Assembly: GCA_964396265.1 (NCBI GenBank)
Contig: CAYNEM010000001.1
Coordinates: forward strand, 161,438 to 225,437
Reading direction: 5' to 3'
Length of the DNA: 64,000 nt
From: EA-27 sp964396265
GTDB lineage: Archaea; Thermoplasmatota; Thermoplasmata; RBG-16-68-12; EA-27
Shown in pieces: positions 1-7,403 of this stretch; position 1 is the first letter of the stretch, and the number at the start of each line of letters is the position of its first letter. The notes beneath the pieces were generated by a model, which was not told where the DNA came from, did no database searches, and worked only from the letters and a program-made list of their open reading frames with translations. The position numbers were made by a program, and so were the translations under genes.

Positions 1-1118
1 AGAGCGACGTTGCCGCTGAGGTCCAAATACAGGGTTCGCGTGCCGCTGACGACGGGCGTCTCCGTCCATTCCAGTATCCCGGCGACGCTCACGTTGAAGT
101 ACCCGAGGACGTCGATGGACAGGGTCGCTTCGACGTCGAACGTCAGGACGACCGCGTTCGGGCTGTTGATCGTCGAATTCGGCTTCCCGAAGGTCTGCGA
201 GAGTTTGGCGGCTTCGTCGAAAGCGGACAGATTGAACTGATCGATGTCGTCGATGTAGGTCGTGTATGATCCCGCGGGTCCTGAGAATCTGAGGTCCAGT
301 CGGTCGATGGTCGCAGCGTTGCCCGGGAAAGCCGAGTAGCTAAAGATGTATCGTTGCCATCCGCTCGCAAGAGCGAGTGGTGGTGAGTAGTCCCAAGGGT
401 TGGCACCGCCGAGGTTCTCCAAGTGGATATACACCTGGACGCCGGCAGCTGCAGAACCATCGATCCAGACAGCCAAACGGTTGTAGGGCCTCCAGTCCCA
501 CGTACCTCCGTCGTTACGTGTGGCCCCCGACCACCCTCCAATGACAAGCGTGATGTCGTCGCGCATCGACCCTGGAACCTGGGAAATCGCACTGGAACCA
601 CCCGCGCTCAAGGCCGTCCAATTTGGAGTAGGAAGCGCGCAACAGTCAACCATCGAGTCGAACTGCGTTCGCGGCGTAGAGTGCCAAATCGTCCCTTTGG
701 CGGTGGGGTCTCGCGCCGCAGAGACGTTGCCCGTGGGCCCGTTCGTGTACGTCCAGTCCGGCCCCGGATCCTGATCGAACGTTCCGTCGGTGATCAGGTT
801 GGCGGTGCTCCCTTCCAAACGCACGCCGGAGCTCACGTTGACGCGATTCGTGCTCTCGTTCGCGTCCCAGAACTCCGCATCGTTCGTGTAGTTCGTCCAC
901 CCGCCCTTCTTCGCCAGCGAGGCATCCCCGGTCGCCACGGTGACGTTTGTGACGTTGTAATCCGCGGCCGGCGCGAAGTCCCACGTCGCATTCTTGAAGC
1001 CGCCGCCGGCGTCCGTAATGTCTGGGTCCGCCGCCACGAGCGAGGGCGGAGGTATGAGCACGCTGGCGGCGAGCAGTGCAAGGAGCACCGCGGGGATCGC
1101 TTGAGACCGACCGTTCAT
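1..1118 (-). CDS. Secreted surface protein with carbohydrate-binding-like domain (3' end outside window)
   Basis: At least 372 residues are open from an ATG at 1118 to the left edge, so the C-terminus is missing. Residues 1-29 form a signal peptide (MNGRSQ, then an Ala/Leu/Val core). The mature part is rich in Asn-x-Ser/Thr sites, as expected of archaeal S-layer or surface glycoproteins. A central beta-sandwich-like region, with LAVWIDG, then a Trp-Gln-Arg-Tyr strand and finally a YIDDI end, looks like a carbohydrate-binding or discoidin-type module. No catalytic domain is visible in the part seen. The role is inferred only: cell-surface binding or adhesion. The start is supported by the signal peptide and by a TATA box about 100 nt upstream. 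Confidence 0.8.
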   Translation of the reverse strand, partial: MNGRSQAIPAVLLALLAASVLIPPPSLVAADPDITDAGGGFKNATWDFAPAADYNVTNVTVATGDASLAKKGGWTNYTNDAEFWDANESTNRVNVSSGVRLEGSTANLITDGTFDQDPGPDWTYTNGPTGNVSAARDPTAKGTIWHSTPRTQFDSMVDCCALPTPNWTALSAGGSSAISQVPGSMRDDITLVIGGWSGATRNDGGTWDWRPYNRLAVWIDGSAAAGVQVYIHLENLGGANPWDYSPPLALASGWQRYIFSYSAFPGNAATIDRLDLRFSGPAGSYTTYIDDIDQFNLSAFDEAAKLSQTFGKPNSTINSPNAVVLTFDVEATLSIDVLGYFNVSVAGILEWTETPVVSGTRTLYLDLSGNVA

Positions 1119-1215
1119 CCGTGTGCCTCGGGGGCCTCCGCCGGGAGGCCGACGTCCCCCTATGCCCGATACCCCTCCCCACGCTGCAGGGGCCCTAGTC
1201 CATCCGAGTTCCTAG

Positions 1216-1224
1216 GCTTAAAAG
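1216..1224 (-). promoter_or_regulatory. TATA-like promoter for the surface protein gene
   Basis: On the minus strand the sequence reads CTTTTAAGC. It would start a transcript near 1193 and leave a leader of about 75 nt before the ATG at 1118, longer than for most genes here. The rest of 1119-1499 shows no convincing gene. Confidence 0.45.
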
Positions 1225-1499
1225 TGTCGGGGAACCCGATTCCCACGGACGCTCGACTATCTCTTCCGTTCGAGCCTTGCGAATTGCAGCCTCGCCCCCT
1301 CGCCCCGAGCCGGACCGCCCGCTGGCGGTACACGCGCCATCGAACGTGGTTCAGGATCTTCGCGGAACCGTTGCGACGTCGCGGTAAAGGAGGTTCTTGC
1401 CTCGCCGCTGGAGGTTTCCGCAGTGAACTTCAAGGTGGCCCGCGCGAGCCAACAGACTTAAGAGGCTCCCTCGCCTCTCTCGCGCGGGAGGGAGAGAGC

Positions 1500-1991
1500 A
1501 TCGCGACGGAGACGGATGCAAAGGGCGAGGCGGACGCGATTTCTCAACTCGTCGATATCCTGTCGAAGTTGGATTCCGCTGCCGCGTCCCGGGTTGCTCG
1601 CTGGGCACTGGACCGGTTTGGCGGTTCCGGAATCCGACGCGATGACAAGGAACCGCTGAGGCGTGAGCCAACCTCATTTAAGGATCTCCCCTCCTTCTTC
1701 GCCGCCCTGAACCCGCCGGACGATGACAGCAAGGTGCTCGTAATCGCGTATTGGCTGCATGTTAGGGAAGACACGACGAAAGTCACCTCGTTCGCCATTA
1801 ACAAGAGGCTCAAGGATCTCGGCCACGGAGTCCGAGACATAACTTTGCCGATGGGACGGCTGGCCACACAGAAGCCGAGTCTGGTCGTGCAGATGCAGAA
1901 GGCGGGTACGTCGCAACAGGCGCGTAAGTCATACAAGATAACCGACGCGGGAATCCGGGCTGTCGAGAAAATGGCGACGTCGGCTGCTTAG
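1500..1991 (+). CDS. Winged-helix protein, first gene of a three-gene operon (start uncertain)
   Basis: About 163 residues. The N-terminus has a helical stretch (QLVDILSKLDSAAASRVARW) like that preceding small DNA-binding domains in many uncharacterised proteins. The C-terminal half (AYWLHVRED..., KSYKITDAGIRAVEKM) looks like a winged helix. No ATG, GTG or TTG lies in frame at the expected place: the first in-frame candidate, TTG 1566, would cut the helix. A TATA-like CTTAAGA at 1456-1462 would place a start near 1485-1500, so a non-standard start or slight truncation is possible. The next gene follows after 17 nt. Confidence 0.6.
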   Translation: MATETDAKGEADAISQLVDILSKLDSAAASRVARWALDRFGGSGIRRDDKEPLRREPTSFKDLPSFFAALNPPDDDSKVLVIAYWLHVREDTTKVTSFAINKRLKDLGHGVRDITLPMGRLATQKPSLVVQMQKAGTSQQARKSYKITDAGIRAVEKMATSAA

Positions 1992-2008
1992 GAGGCGAGG
2001 ATGTCCCG

Positions 2009-2443
2009 ATGGAGCTGAAGCAACTTACGGATGTGCTGACGCAAGCCGAGCAGATGGTTCAGGGAATCAAGGATCCCGAGTTGCGGCGGGCTGCGTTTGA
2101 GCGGATCCTCGACCACCTGCTGGCATCGTCCGAACCGACGCTCGAAGGGAAGCCGAAACCGAAGCTCACTGCTTCGTCCACAGCGTCTCAGCCGACGCTT
2201 AGGAGGTCCAGGAGTGGGAGGGGCCCTACCGGTGCCTTACAACAGCTTGTAGCGGAGGGTTTCTTCAAGAAGCCGCGGACTGCTCCAGACATCCTTTCCG
2301 AACTCGACGCAAGGGGCCGTCACTACAGATACTCCGATCTCACGAGACCGTTGGAACGATTCGCGAGGAGCCAGGTGCTGCGTCGGCAGAAGAGTGTTCC
2401 GGCTGGGGGTAACACAGCCGTCCTGCACTACTCGGACTGGTAG
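2009..2443 (+). CDS. Helical/winged-helix protein, second gene of the operon
   Basis: 144 residues. Residues 1-45 are helical (LTDVLTQAEQMVQGIKDPEL), followed by a Ser/Arg-rich linker and a C-terminal winged-helix-like domain (GFFKKPRTAPDILSELDARG). GGAGG at 1991-1995 and its purine-rich continuation favour ATG 2009 over ATG 2001, whose frame closes at once. It lies 17 nt after the previous gene and 4 nt before the next, so the three are probably co-transcribed. No family was recognised beyond the fold. A transcriptional or scaffolding role is inferred. Confidence 0.65.
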   Translation: MELKQLTDVLTQAEQMVQGIKDPELRRAAFERILDHLLASSEPTLEGKPKPKLTASSTASQPTLRRSRSGRGPTGALQQLVAEGFFKKPRTAPDILSELDARGRHYRYSDLTRPLERFARSQVLRRQKSVPAGGNTAVLHYSDW

Positions 2444-2447
2444 TCGC

Positions 2448-3236
2448 ATGGCCCGCGGTAGGACCCTTCCTGAATCGCATATCGCTCTGCTGGTAGACGA
2501 AGTCCTTCAGGTCGCGCGAACCGCCCGTAAGCATCACAAATCGCTCACAGGTGACGGCTTCTACGCACGGAAGTTTCTGGCGCTGAAGATCAAGGTGCGT
2601 CGAGACGTTGACCAGCTGCGAACCGAGTTCGTGGGAGAGTCGGACGTGGCGAAGGCCGTGGAGGGTATTGCGACCTTGGTAGATGGCTTGTTCAATCCGG
2701 ATTCCTCGCCCAGGGAGAGAGCACTCGTTAGGGCCAGGGTCGTTGAGACTCTGGAGATAAGCGTGAGGCCGGCTAGAGTAACCGCTGCCTACGCGCCGGT
2801 CGGAGCATTGTTCCCCTTGAACATTGTCTCAGGAGCGCGCCCCTACATGATAGCCATTGCGCGTCAGGCGCTTGGGTGTTACGAACAAGGCTGGTACGAT
2901 GCGTCCGCCGTGATGCTCCGCCGCCTCCTAGAGACCCTCATCATCGAGACGTTTGAGAACCACGGACTCGCTCAGAAGATCAAGGACGGCAAGGGCGACT
3001 TCCTCCCCCTGAAGGAGATTGTAGACCAGCTCCTTACAGAAACCGCCTGGAATCTCTCGAGGAACGCGAAGACCGCCCTCCCCAAGCTCAAGCGCTTGGG
3101 AGACCTAGCCGCTCACAGTCGCCGGTTTCTAGTCGACAAGACCGACATCGACAAGTTGCAGGAAGGCCTGCGGATCGGGTTACAAGAGCTTGTACACCTT
3201 GCGGCCTACGACCAGATGAAAATCGATGAGACATAG
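2448..3236 (+). CDS. DUF4145-like helical protein, third gene of the operon
   Basis: 262 residues from ATG 2448; an in-frame start upstream exists but lies inside the preceding gene. The C-terminal half has the pattern of DUF4145-type helical domains: an alpha-helical core containing MLRRLLETLIIETF, then a late helix with DLAAHSRRF, the usual AAH position near the end of such folds. DUF4145 modules occur alone or fused to nucleases and restriction-related proteins, so an accessory or defence role is possible but not shown. There are no membrane segments. Confidence 0.6.
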   Translation: MARGRTLPESHIALLVDEVLQVARTARKHHKSLTGDGFYARKFLALKIKVRRDVDQLRTEFVGESDVAKAVEGIATLVDGLFNPDSSPRERALVRARVVETLEISVRPARVTAAYAPVGALFPLNIVSGARPYMIAIARQALGCYEQGWYDASAVMLRRLLETLIIETFENHGLAQKIKDGKGDFLPLKEIVDQLLTETAWNLSRNAKTALPKLKRLGDLAAHSRRFLVDKTDIDKLQEGLRIGLQELVHLAAYDQMKIDET

Positions 3237-3305
3237 TCGCCCGCGGCTTGACCATCGCCTGTGGATGGGCCGTAGCGCCCGGCGCGTTTCTGAAGTGGGC
3301 GCCGA

Positions 3306-3701
3306 TCAGAACCCCAGATACTTCCGAATAACTCCCGCCAGGAGGATGGCGGTGACGGACAGCAGGATCGTCAGCAGTTTCGCCACGACCCCGACGTCGA
3401 ACGGCCACGTCTTGATCGATTGGATCTCCTTCTGGATCTTGTCGATGCTCAGGAACTCGTCCTGCAGTCCTGGCGGTAGTTCCGAGTCCCCGTGCGACTC
3501 GACCCTCTGCATCACCCGATGGAACCGCGCGTTGATCCACGCCACCTTCTCGGACCGGGCCGCCACGAGCTTCGCGCGCAGGCTGAGGAGGGGCAGCACG
3601 AAGAGGGGAATCCCGAGGAGGATCAGGCCGAAGTCCTGGACGAAGACGGAGAGCGGGGTCGACGGGGAGGCGACGTCGGGGGCGATGAGGAGGAGGCTCA
3701 A
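3306..3701 (-). CDS. Small two-helix membrane protein
   Basis: 131 residues. The first membrane helix lies at about residues 25-45 (LILLGIPLFVLPLL). A charged middle segment of roughly 55 residues contains IDKIQKEIQ. The second helix is at the C-terminus (LLTILLSVTAILLAGVI), followed by RKYLGF. The last 45 residues recur almost unchanged in a truncated copy at 20.1 kb. Function unknown. The gene points toward the operon at 1.5-3.2 kb and is not part of it. Confidence 0.65.
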   Translation of the reverse strand: MSLLLIAPDVASPSTPLSVFVQDFGLILLGIPLFVLPLLSLRAKLVAARSEKVAWINARFHRVMQRVESHGDSELPPGLQDEFLSIDKIQKEIQSIKTWPFDVGVVAKLLTILLSVTAILLAGVIRKYLGF

Positions 3702-3838
3702 CAGGTATTACGCGCCCGTGAGGCGCAGGCACGTCGAGGCGAACGGCTTTAGTCCGAGCGTCCGGTCGAGAGCGCATAGACGCAGCTTCAGCGGGAGCGA
3801 TGCGGGCCGCCACCAGGTCCGATTCACGGCGGATGGAA

Positions 3839-4153
3839 CATCCCTCGATGCAGGGGAAGCCTCCCTCATTCGGGGCGAATGTCCCCCCGGCCGAGGGCGG
3901 GACTCGCCCGATGCTACGCGGTGCGGTCCCCCCGGGGCGGGGTCCTCCCGCGGTCGAGGGGGCCTCGGCCTCCCTCGGGGGGGATGTCGCATCGGTCGGG
4001 GAGAGGCCCGCCTCAGTTCGGGGCCGCGTGCCCTCGATTGAAGGCGAACTTCGCCCGACGGGGAGGAGGTTCCCTCTGATGGGGATGTCCCCGTCCTCGA
4101 TCGGGGAGGAGACGCCCTCGACCGGGGGAGAGTCTCTCACAATCGAGGAGAAA
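3839..4153. repeat. 21-bp minisatellite, 15 units, dyad-symmetric
   Basis: Fifteen consecutive units of exactly 21 bp with no insertion or deletion. The best reading of the unit is GTC-CCC-TCG-ATC-GGG-GAG-GAG. Units diverge at many positions but keep a CCCTCGAT/CGGGG dyad, so both strands read as degenerate seven-codon repeats without stops (plus: xPSxxGx; minus: xSPxxEG). The reading frames that cross it continue into the antisense of real genes, so I treat it as DNA repeat and not protein. Confidence 0.7.
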
Positions 4154-4252
4154 TCGACCCGCAGGTCGACGACCGTTGTTGCCGTCAGCCGAACGCGAGT
4201 CCCACGGGAGGGGGGCCCCTTCCCGACGGTCCACGAACCCAGAGTGGCCGCG

Positions 4253-4642
4253 TCACTTGGGAACGGTCTCGCCCTTGGATGCGTCGCGCGGGTGGCGCAC
4301 GCGGCTGCGCAGGCGCCCGAGGTTCTTGGCGGCGTGGCTGTCCTTCCGCGCCGCCGCGATCAGGACGTCCAGCGCCCCGCTGCTCACGATGTACAGGGAC
4401 CGGAGGGAGTTCTCGTACGCCCCCGTCGTCGCCTTCAGCTGCCGCTTCAACGCCTCCTGCTCGGCGTTCAGCGCGACGGTCCGCTCGCGGTGCGTGACGA
4501 CTGACGCGCGCAAGACGTCCGGGTCCGTGCCGTTCTCCTTCAAGATCGCACTTTCCTTCTCGATCGCCTTCTGCACGTCCTCGGAGAAGCCAAGGACCTG
4601 CGCGTGTCCGAACCTCGTCATCTCGGTTTCCTCTTCCCCCAT
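4253..4642 (-). CDS. Conserved-looking helical cytoplasmic protein
   Basis: 129 residues, mostly alpha-helical and charged, with a central coiled-coil-like stretch (NAEQEALKRQLKATTGAYEN). No signal peptide or membrane segment. A start at ATG 4642 follows a TATA-like TTTACA around 4680. ATG 4621 (MTRFGHAQVL) is an equally reasonable internal start, preceded by a purine-rich GAGGAAA. Family not recognised. Confidence 0.55.
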   Translation of the reverse strand: MGEEETEMTRFGHAQVLGFSEDVQKAIEKESAILKENGTDPDVLRASVVTHRERTVALNAEQEALKRQLKATTGAYENSLRSLYIVSSGALDVLIAAARKDSHAAKNLGRLRSRVRHPRDASKGETVPK

Positions 4643-4822
4643 GTGGGGGCAGGGAAGCCATGGGAGGGACGGGGAGTTGTAAAGTTCGGTGCGGCCTTGT
4701 AGGGGTATATGAAATCGAGGGCGTGCATGGACATCGTGGGGATTGCGAGTCGGACTTGCCGCCCATGCCGCGGGGGCCGAGGTTCATCGGAGTTCCTTGG
4801 TTTCAACGTCTCGGGAGTTGGA

Positions 4823-4894
4823 GGGCAAGATGACCATCGTCGCAAGAGTTCACTTCCCATCATCATGACAGGCTGGTGACGGACGCTGTACCGA
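4823..4894. repeat. 72-nt dispersed repeat, copy A
   Basis: Starts GGGCAAGATGACCATCGTCG and ends GGTGACGGACGCTGTACCGA. It matches copy B at 8968-9039 at 70 of 72 positions. Its last 19 nt overlap the GTG start of the DNA-ligase remnant. Each copy sits at the end of a gene-poor stretch. Confidence 0.85.
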
Positions 4895-5163
4895 CCGTCT
4901 TCATTCATACGGCACGGCCATGCGTCATCCGGGAGCTGTCCTGCGCTCATTCAGATTGGGATCCCGACCTTGCCCGCATCGATCTCACCGCCAAGCCGCT
5001 GATGGAGCGCAAGCGTAACCTCGCGGAGACCTTCGAGCCGACGCCAACGGCGGTGTTGACCGAATACGTTGAGGGGGACGGCGGGGCGTTCTACGGCGTG
5101 TGCAAGGAGCACGGCCTCGAGCGTCTGCGCCACGCGACGAAGGTGCCGCGTCCCGTGGGATAG
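4876..5163 (+). pseudogene. Remnant of an ATP-dependent DNA ligase catalytic domain
   Basis: 95 codons from GTG 4876. The stretch LTAKPLMERKRNLAE, then TEYVEGDGGAFYGVCKEHGL, matches the part of LigD-type ATP-dependent ligases that reads roughly LxxxPLxERxxxL ... S-E-xx-GDGxAFFxxxCExGLEG. The lysine nucleotidyl motif upstream and the rest of the adenylation and OB domains are absent, and the fragment ends in unrelated residues after GLERL. Its 5' end falls in the 72-nt repeat. It is therefore best read as a relic and not a working ligase. Confidence 0.55.
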
Positions 5164-5182
5164 AGGCCTTAAGCGCAGAGAC

Positions 5183-5635
5183 TCAGTGCTCGCGGCCGCA
5201 CGCACACCCGCCACCGCCGTCGTGGCCCCCGGCCTGACCGCCCTGGCCGTGGTTCCCGCCACAGCCGCACCCGCCTCCGCTGTTGCCCCCGTGGCTCCCC
5301 CCGCACCCGCACCCGCCCCCGCCATGGCGGTGGGGCATGCCGAGGAGGAACCGGCCGCCGCCCGCGGAGTCCTCGTACTCGATCGTCGCGCCGCGGACCT
5401 CCTTGGCGGTCTCCGGGTCCATGTAGAATGTGACGCCCTGCTCCACGGTGACGACGTCACCCTGCTTCGGCTCCTTGGCCATAGCCAGGCGGACGCGTGC
5501 CCGACCGTCGACGCCGACCTCCAGGGCGAGGTAGACCGCTCTCGCCTCGCTCTCCGCGAGCCCGGCGGCGAAGGCCTCGGCGGCCTTCGGGCTGACGATC
5601 AGGATCGGGGTTTCTGCCTCGGCGGTGTCCACCAT
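5183..5635 (-). CDS. A-type (HesB/IscA-like) Fe-S protein with Gly/His/Cys tail
   Basis: 150 residues from ATG 5635 (an ATG at 5650 is possible). The body follows the HesB/IscA fold: an initial ILIVSPKAAEAF, then VTFYMDPETAKEVRGATIEY, and the closing F-LLGMP element that precedes the CGCG motif. Where normal A-type proteins end at CGCG, this one continues for about 45 residues of Gly, His and Cys with three CxC motifs. The first conserved Cys of the family (in GGCSG) is not seen. It may bind Fe-S or another metal. It lies beside cysteine synthase and a sulfur-carrier gene, which suits a sulfur or metal-storage role. Confidence 0.7.
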   Translation of the reverse strand: MVDTAEAETPILIVSPKAAEAFAAGLAESEARAVYLALEVGVDGRARVRLAMAKEPKQGDVVTVEQGVTFYMDPETAKEVRGATIEYEDSAGGGRFLLGMPHRHGGGGCGCGGSHGGNSGGGCGCGGNHGQGGQAGGHDGGGGCACGREH

Positions 5636-5743
5636 GGGGAGTTCCTGCATGGAGGGAACTACGCACTCCCCCTACTTCAGGGTCTCGTCGCGACTCTCAC
5701 GACTCTCGCACGCGCCTCTGCACCCGGAGAGCTCGTGCCCCGG

Positions 5744-5960
5744 TTAGGCCAGCAAAGCTTGGAACTCGGCAGCGGCGGGAATCACCCTGCCGCCCGCGAT
5801 CGTCAACAGGCTCTCCGTGGCGGGCAATCGGACGATCGGGACGGCAAACGGGTCCGGCGGGAGTGCGGCGAGGTCCGCCTGCCCGCGAGCGTGACCTTCT
5901 CGTAGAACTCCTTCGCAAATTCCGCGTACGCACAGCCGCGCGTGTCTTCGTGTACAACGG
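5744..5960 (-). pseudogene. Decayed C-terminus of an amidohydrolase (YtcJ-like)
   Basis: Minus strand, two frames. The first gives TRGCAYAEFAKEFYEKVTLA; after a one-base shift near 5884 the second gives QADLAALPPDPFAVP ... LLTIAGGRVI and a TAA at 5744-5746. Together these fit the end of the amidohydrolase 3 family (AYAxFxE...GxxADLxxLxxDPF...TxxGGRVV). The metal-binding part is missing, and its upstream end is overwritten by the start of cysK on the other strand. Confidence 0.55.
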
Positions 5961-5961
5961 G

Positions 5962-6957
5962 ATGGGGGACATGGACCGCCTCGAGGAGGCGCTCCGCAAG
6001 GTGCGGGAAATCTTCACATACGCGCGCCGGTTCGCCGTGGCGCCGATGGAACCCGTCGACGCCCCCAACGTCCTATCCCTCATCGGGAACACGCAGCTCG
6101 TGAAGCTGTCGCGGGTCGGCCGCGAGGTGCCGCACGTCGAATTGTGCGCGAAGGCGGAGTGGACGAACCCGGGCGGGAGCGTGAAGGACCGCGCCGCCAA
6201 GGGGATGGTGTTGGCGGCGATCCGGTCGGGCGAACTCACGCCGGGGAAGACGATCCTCGAGGCGACGTCCGGCAACACGGGGATCGCCCTCGCGATGATC
6301 GGCACGTACTTCGGGAATCCCGTGACCGTGTTCCTGCCGAAGAACGCAGGCGAGGAGCGGAAGCGGGTCCTGACCGCATACGGGGCGGAGATCGTGTCCA
6401 CGAACCCGCTCGAGGGGACGGACGGGGCGCAGCGGCAGGCGAAGCGGTTGGCGACGTCGGACCCGAAGAAGTACTGGTACGCGGACCAGTACAACAATCC
6501 CCATAACCTGGGCGCGCACTACGAGACGACGGGCCCGGAGATCTGGGAGCAGACGCGCGGGCGGGTCACGCACTTCGTGGCGGGTCTCGGGACGAGCGGC
6601 ACGCTCATGGGCACGGGCCGGCGGCTTCGTGCCTACAACCGCCAAGTCCGGATTATCGCCTTCCAGCCCGACGGTCCCCTCCACGGCATCGAGGGGCTCA
6701 AGCACATGGAGAGCGCGATCGTGCCCGGGATTTACGATTCGAAGTTTCCGGACGAGCACCTGACCGTGAGCACGGAGGAGGCGCAGGCCCACACGCGGCG
6801 GCTCGCGAAAGAGGAAGGCCTTCTCGTCGGCACGTCCTCCGGCGCGGCGCTGGCCGCGTGCCTCAAGGTCGCCCGCAGACTCACGTCCGGGGTCATCGTC
6901 ACCGTCTTCCCCGATGCGGGGGACAAGTACCTAGGGGAGGCGTACTGGGAGCGGTAG
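5962..6957 (+). CDS. cysK: Cysteine synthase family PLP enzyme
   Basis: 331 residues. Forms cysteine from an activated serine (O-acetyl- or O-phosphoserine) and a sulfide source. The PLP lysine is in NPGGSVKDRAA, the substrate loop is TSGNTG, and the phosphate-binding glycines are in GLGTSGTLMG. Residues 1-30 precede the usual family start (LSLIGNTQLVKL) as a helical extension. ATG 5962 or 5971 fits. The JAMM gene begins one base after the stop, and the sulfur-carrier fusion follows. This context points to a CysM-type enzyme using a thiocarboxylated carrier protein; the donor is inferred. Confidence 0.85.
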   Translation: MGDMDRLEEALRKVREIFTYARRFAVAPMEPVDAPNVLSLIGNTQLVKLSRVGREVPHVELCAKAEWTNPGGSVKDRAAKGMVLAAIRSGELTPGKTILEATSGNTGIALAMIGTYFGNPVTVFLPKNAGEERKRVLTAYGAEIVSTNPLEGTDGAQRQAKRLATSDPKKYWYADQYNNPHNLGAHYETTGPEIWEQTRGRVTHFVAGLGTSGTLMGTGRRLRAYNRQVRIIAFQPDGPLHGIEGLKHMESAIVPGIYDSKFPDEHLTVSTEEAQAHTRRLAKEEGLLVGTSSGAALAACLKVARRLTSGVIVTVFPDAGDKYLGEAYWER

Positions 6958-6958
6958 G

Positions 6959-7378
6959 ATGGAAGTCCGGATCCCCCGGTCCGTCGTCGAGCTGATCCGC
7001 GCGCACGCGCAAGTGACGTATCCAGAGGAATGTTGCGGCTTCCTGATCGGCAGGGAGGACGGCGACGTGCGCCACGTCACGGAGGGCCGACGCGCGCGGA
7101 ACGTCCGTCCGGAGATGCGCGAGGTTCGCTACGCGATTGACCCGCGGGACGTGCTGAAGGTCGACCGCGAGTTCCGCGGTGAGCTGAAGCACATCGGGTT
7201 CTACCACTCGCACCCGGACCATCCAGCGCGCCCGTCCGCGTTCGACCTCGAGCGCGCGTGGCCCTGGTATGTGTACACGATTTTGGCGGTGCGGAATCGC
7301 GCGCCCGCGGAGTTCACGGCGTGGGTCCTCACGGAGGAGCCAAGGGCTTTTAAGGAAGTGCCGACTGCAATCGCATAA
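6959..7378 (+). CDS. JAMM/MPN+ metalloprotease (Mec-type)
   Basis: 139 residues, the size of bacterial and archaeal single-domain JAMM peptidases. The catalytic Glu is in YPEECCGFLIG, and the zinc motif is HSHPDHPARPSAFD (HxH...SxxD). Relatives cleave ubiquitin-like sulfur carriers after their Gly-Gly, for example Mec from CysO-cysteine. It starts one base after cysK and is followed by a ubiquitin-like/E1 fusion, so it probably releases cysteine from the carrier, cuts the carrier from its E1 domain, or both. Confidence 0.85.
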   Translation: MEVRIPRSVVELIRAHAQVTYPEECCGFLIGREDGDVRHVTEGRRARNVRPEMREVRYAIDPRDVLKVDREFRGELKHIGFYHSHPDHPARPSAFDLERAWPWYVYTILAVRNRAPAEFTAWVLTEEPRAFKEVPTAIA

Positions 7379-7403
7379 CCCCGTTATCACGGGAGGAAGC
7401 GCG

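Noticed and set aside
423..1499. Long plus-strand frame reaching into the winged-helix gene
   Set aside because: Its first 360 codons are antisense to the secreted-protein gene and have shadow composition (Arg/Pro/Gly-rich). Only the part after about 1500 is protein-like.
3839..4153. CRISPR array
   Set aside because: Units abut with no unique spacers and there are no cas genes in the window.
3088..4504. Two overlapping frames crossing the 21-bp array, one per strand
   Set aside because: They run into antisense or overlapping sequence of the genes at 3306-3701 and 4253-4642. The heptad pattern follows from a 21-bp period on either strand.
4951..5460. Minus-strand frame rich in Arg/Ala/Gly
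   Set aside because: Frame-shifted shadow of the A-type protein's Gly/Cys tail.
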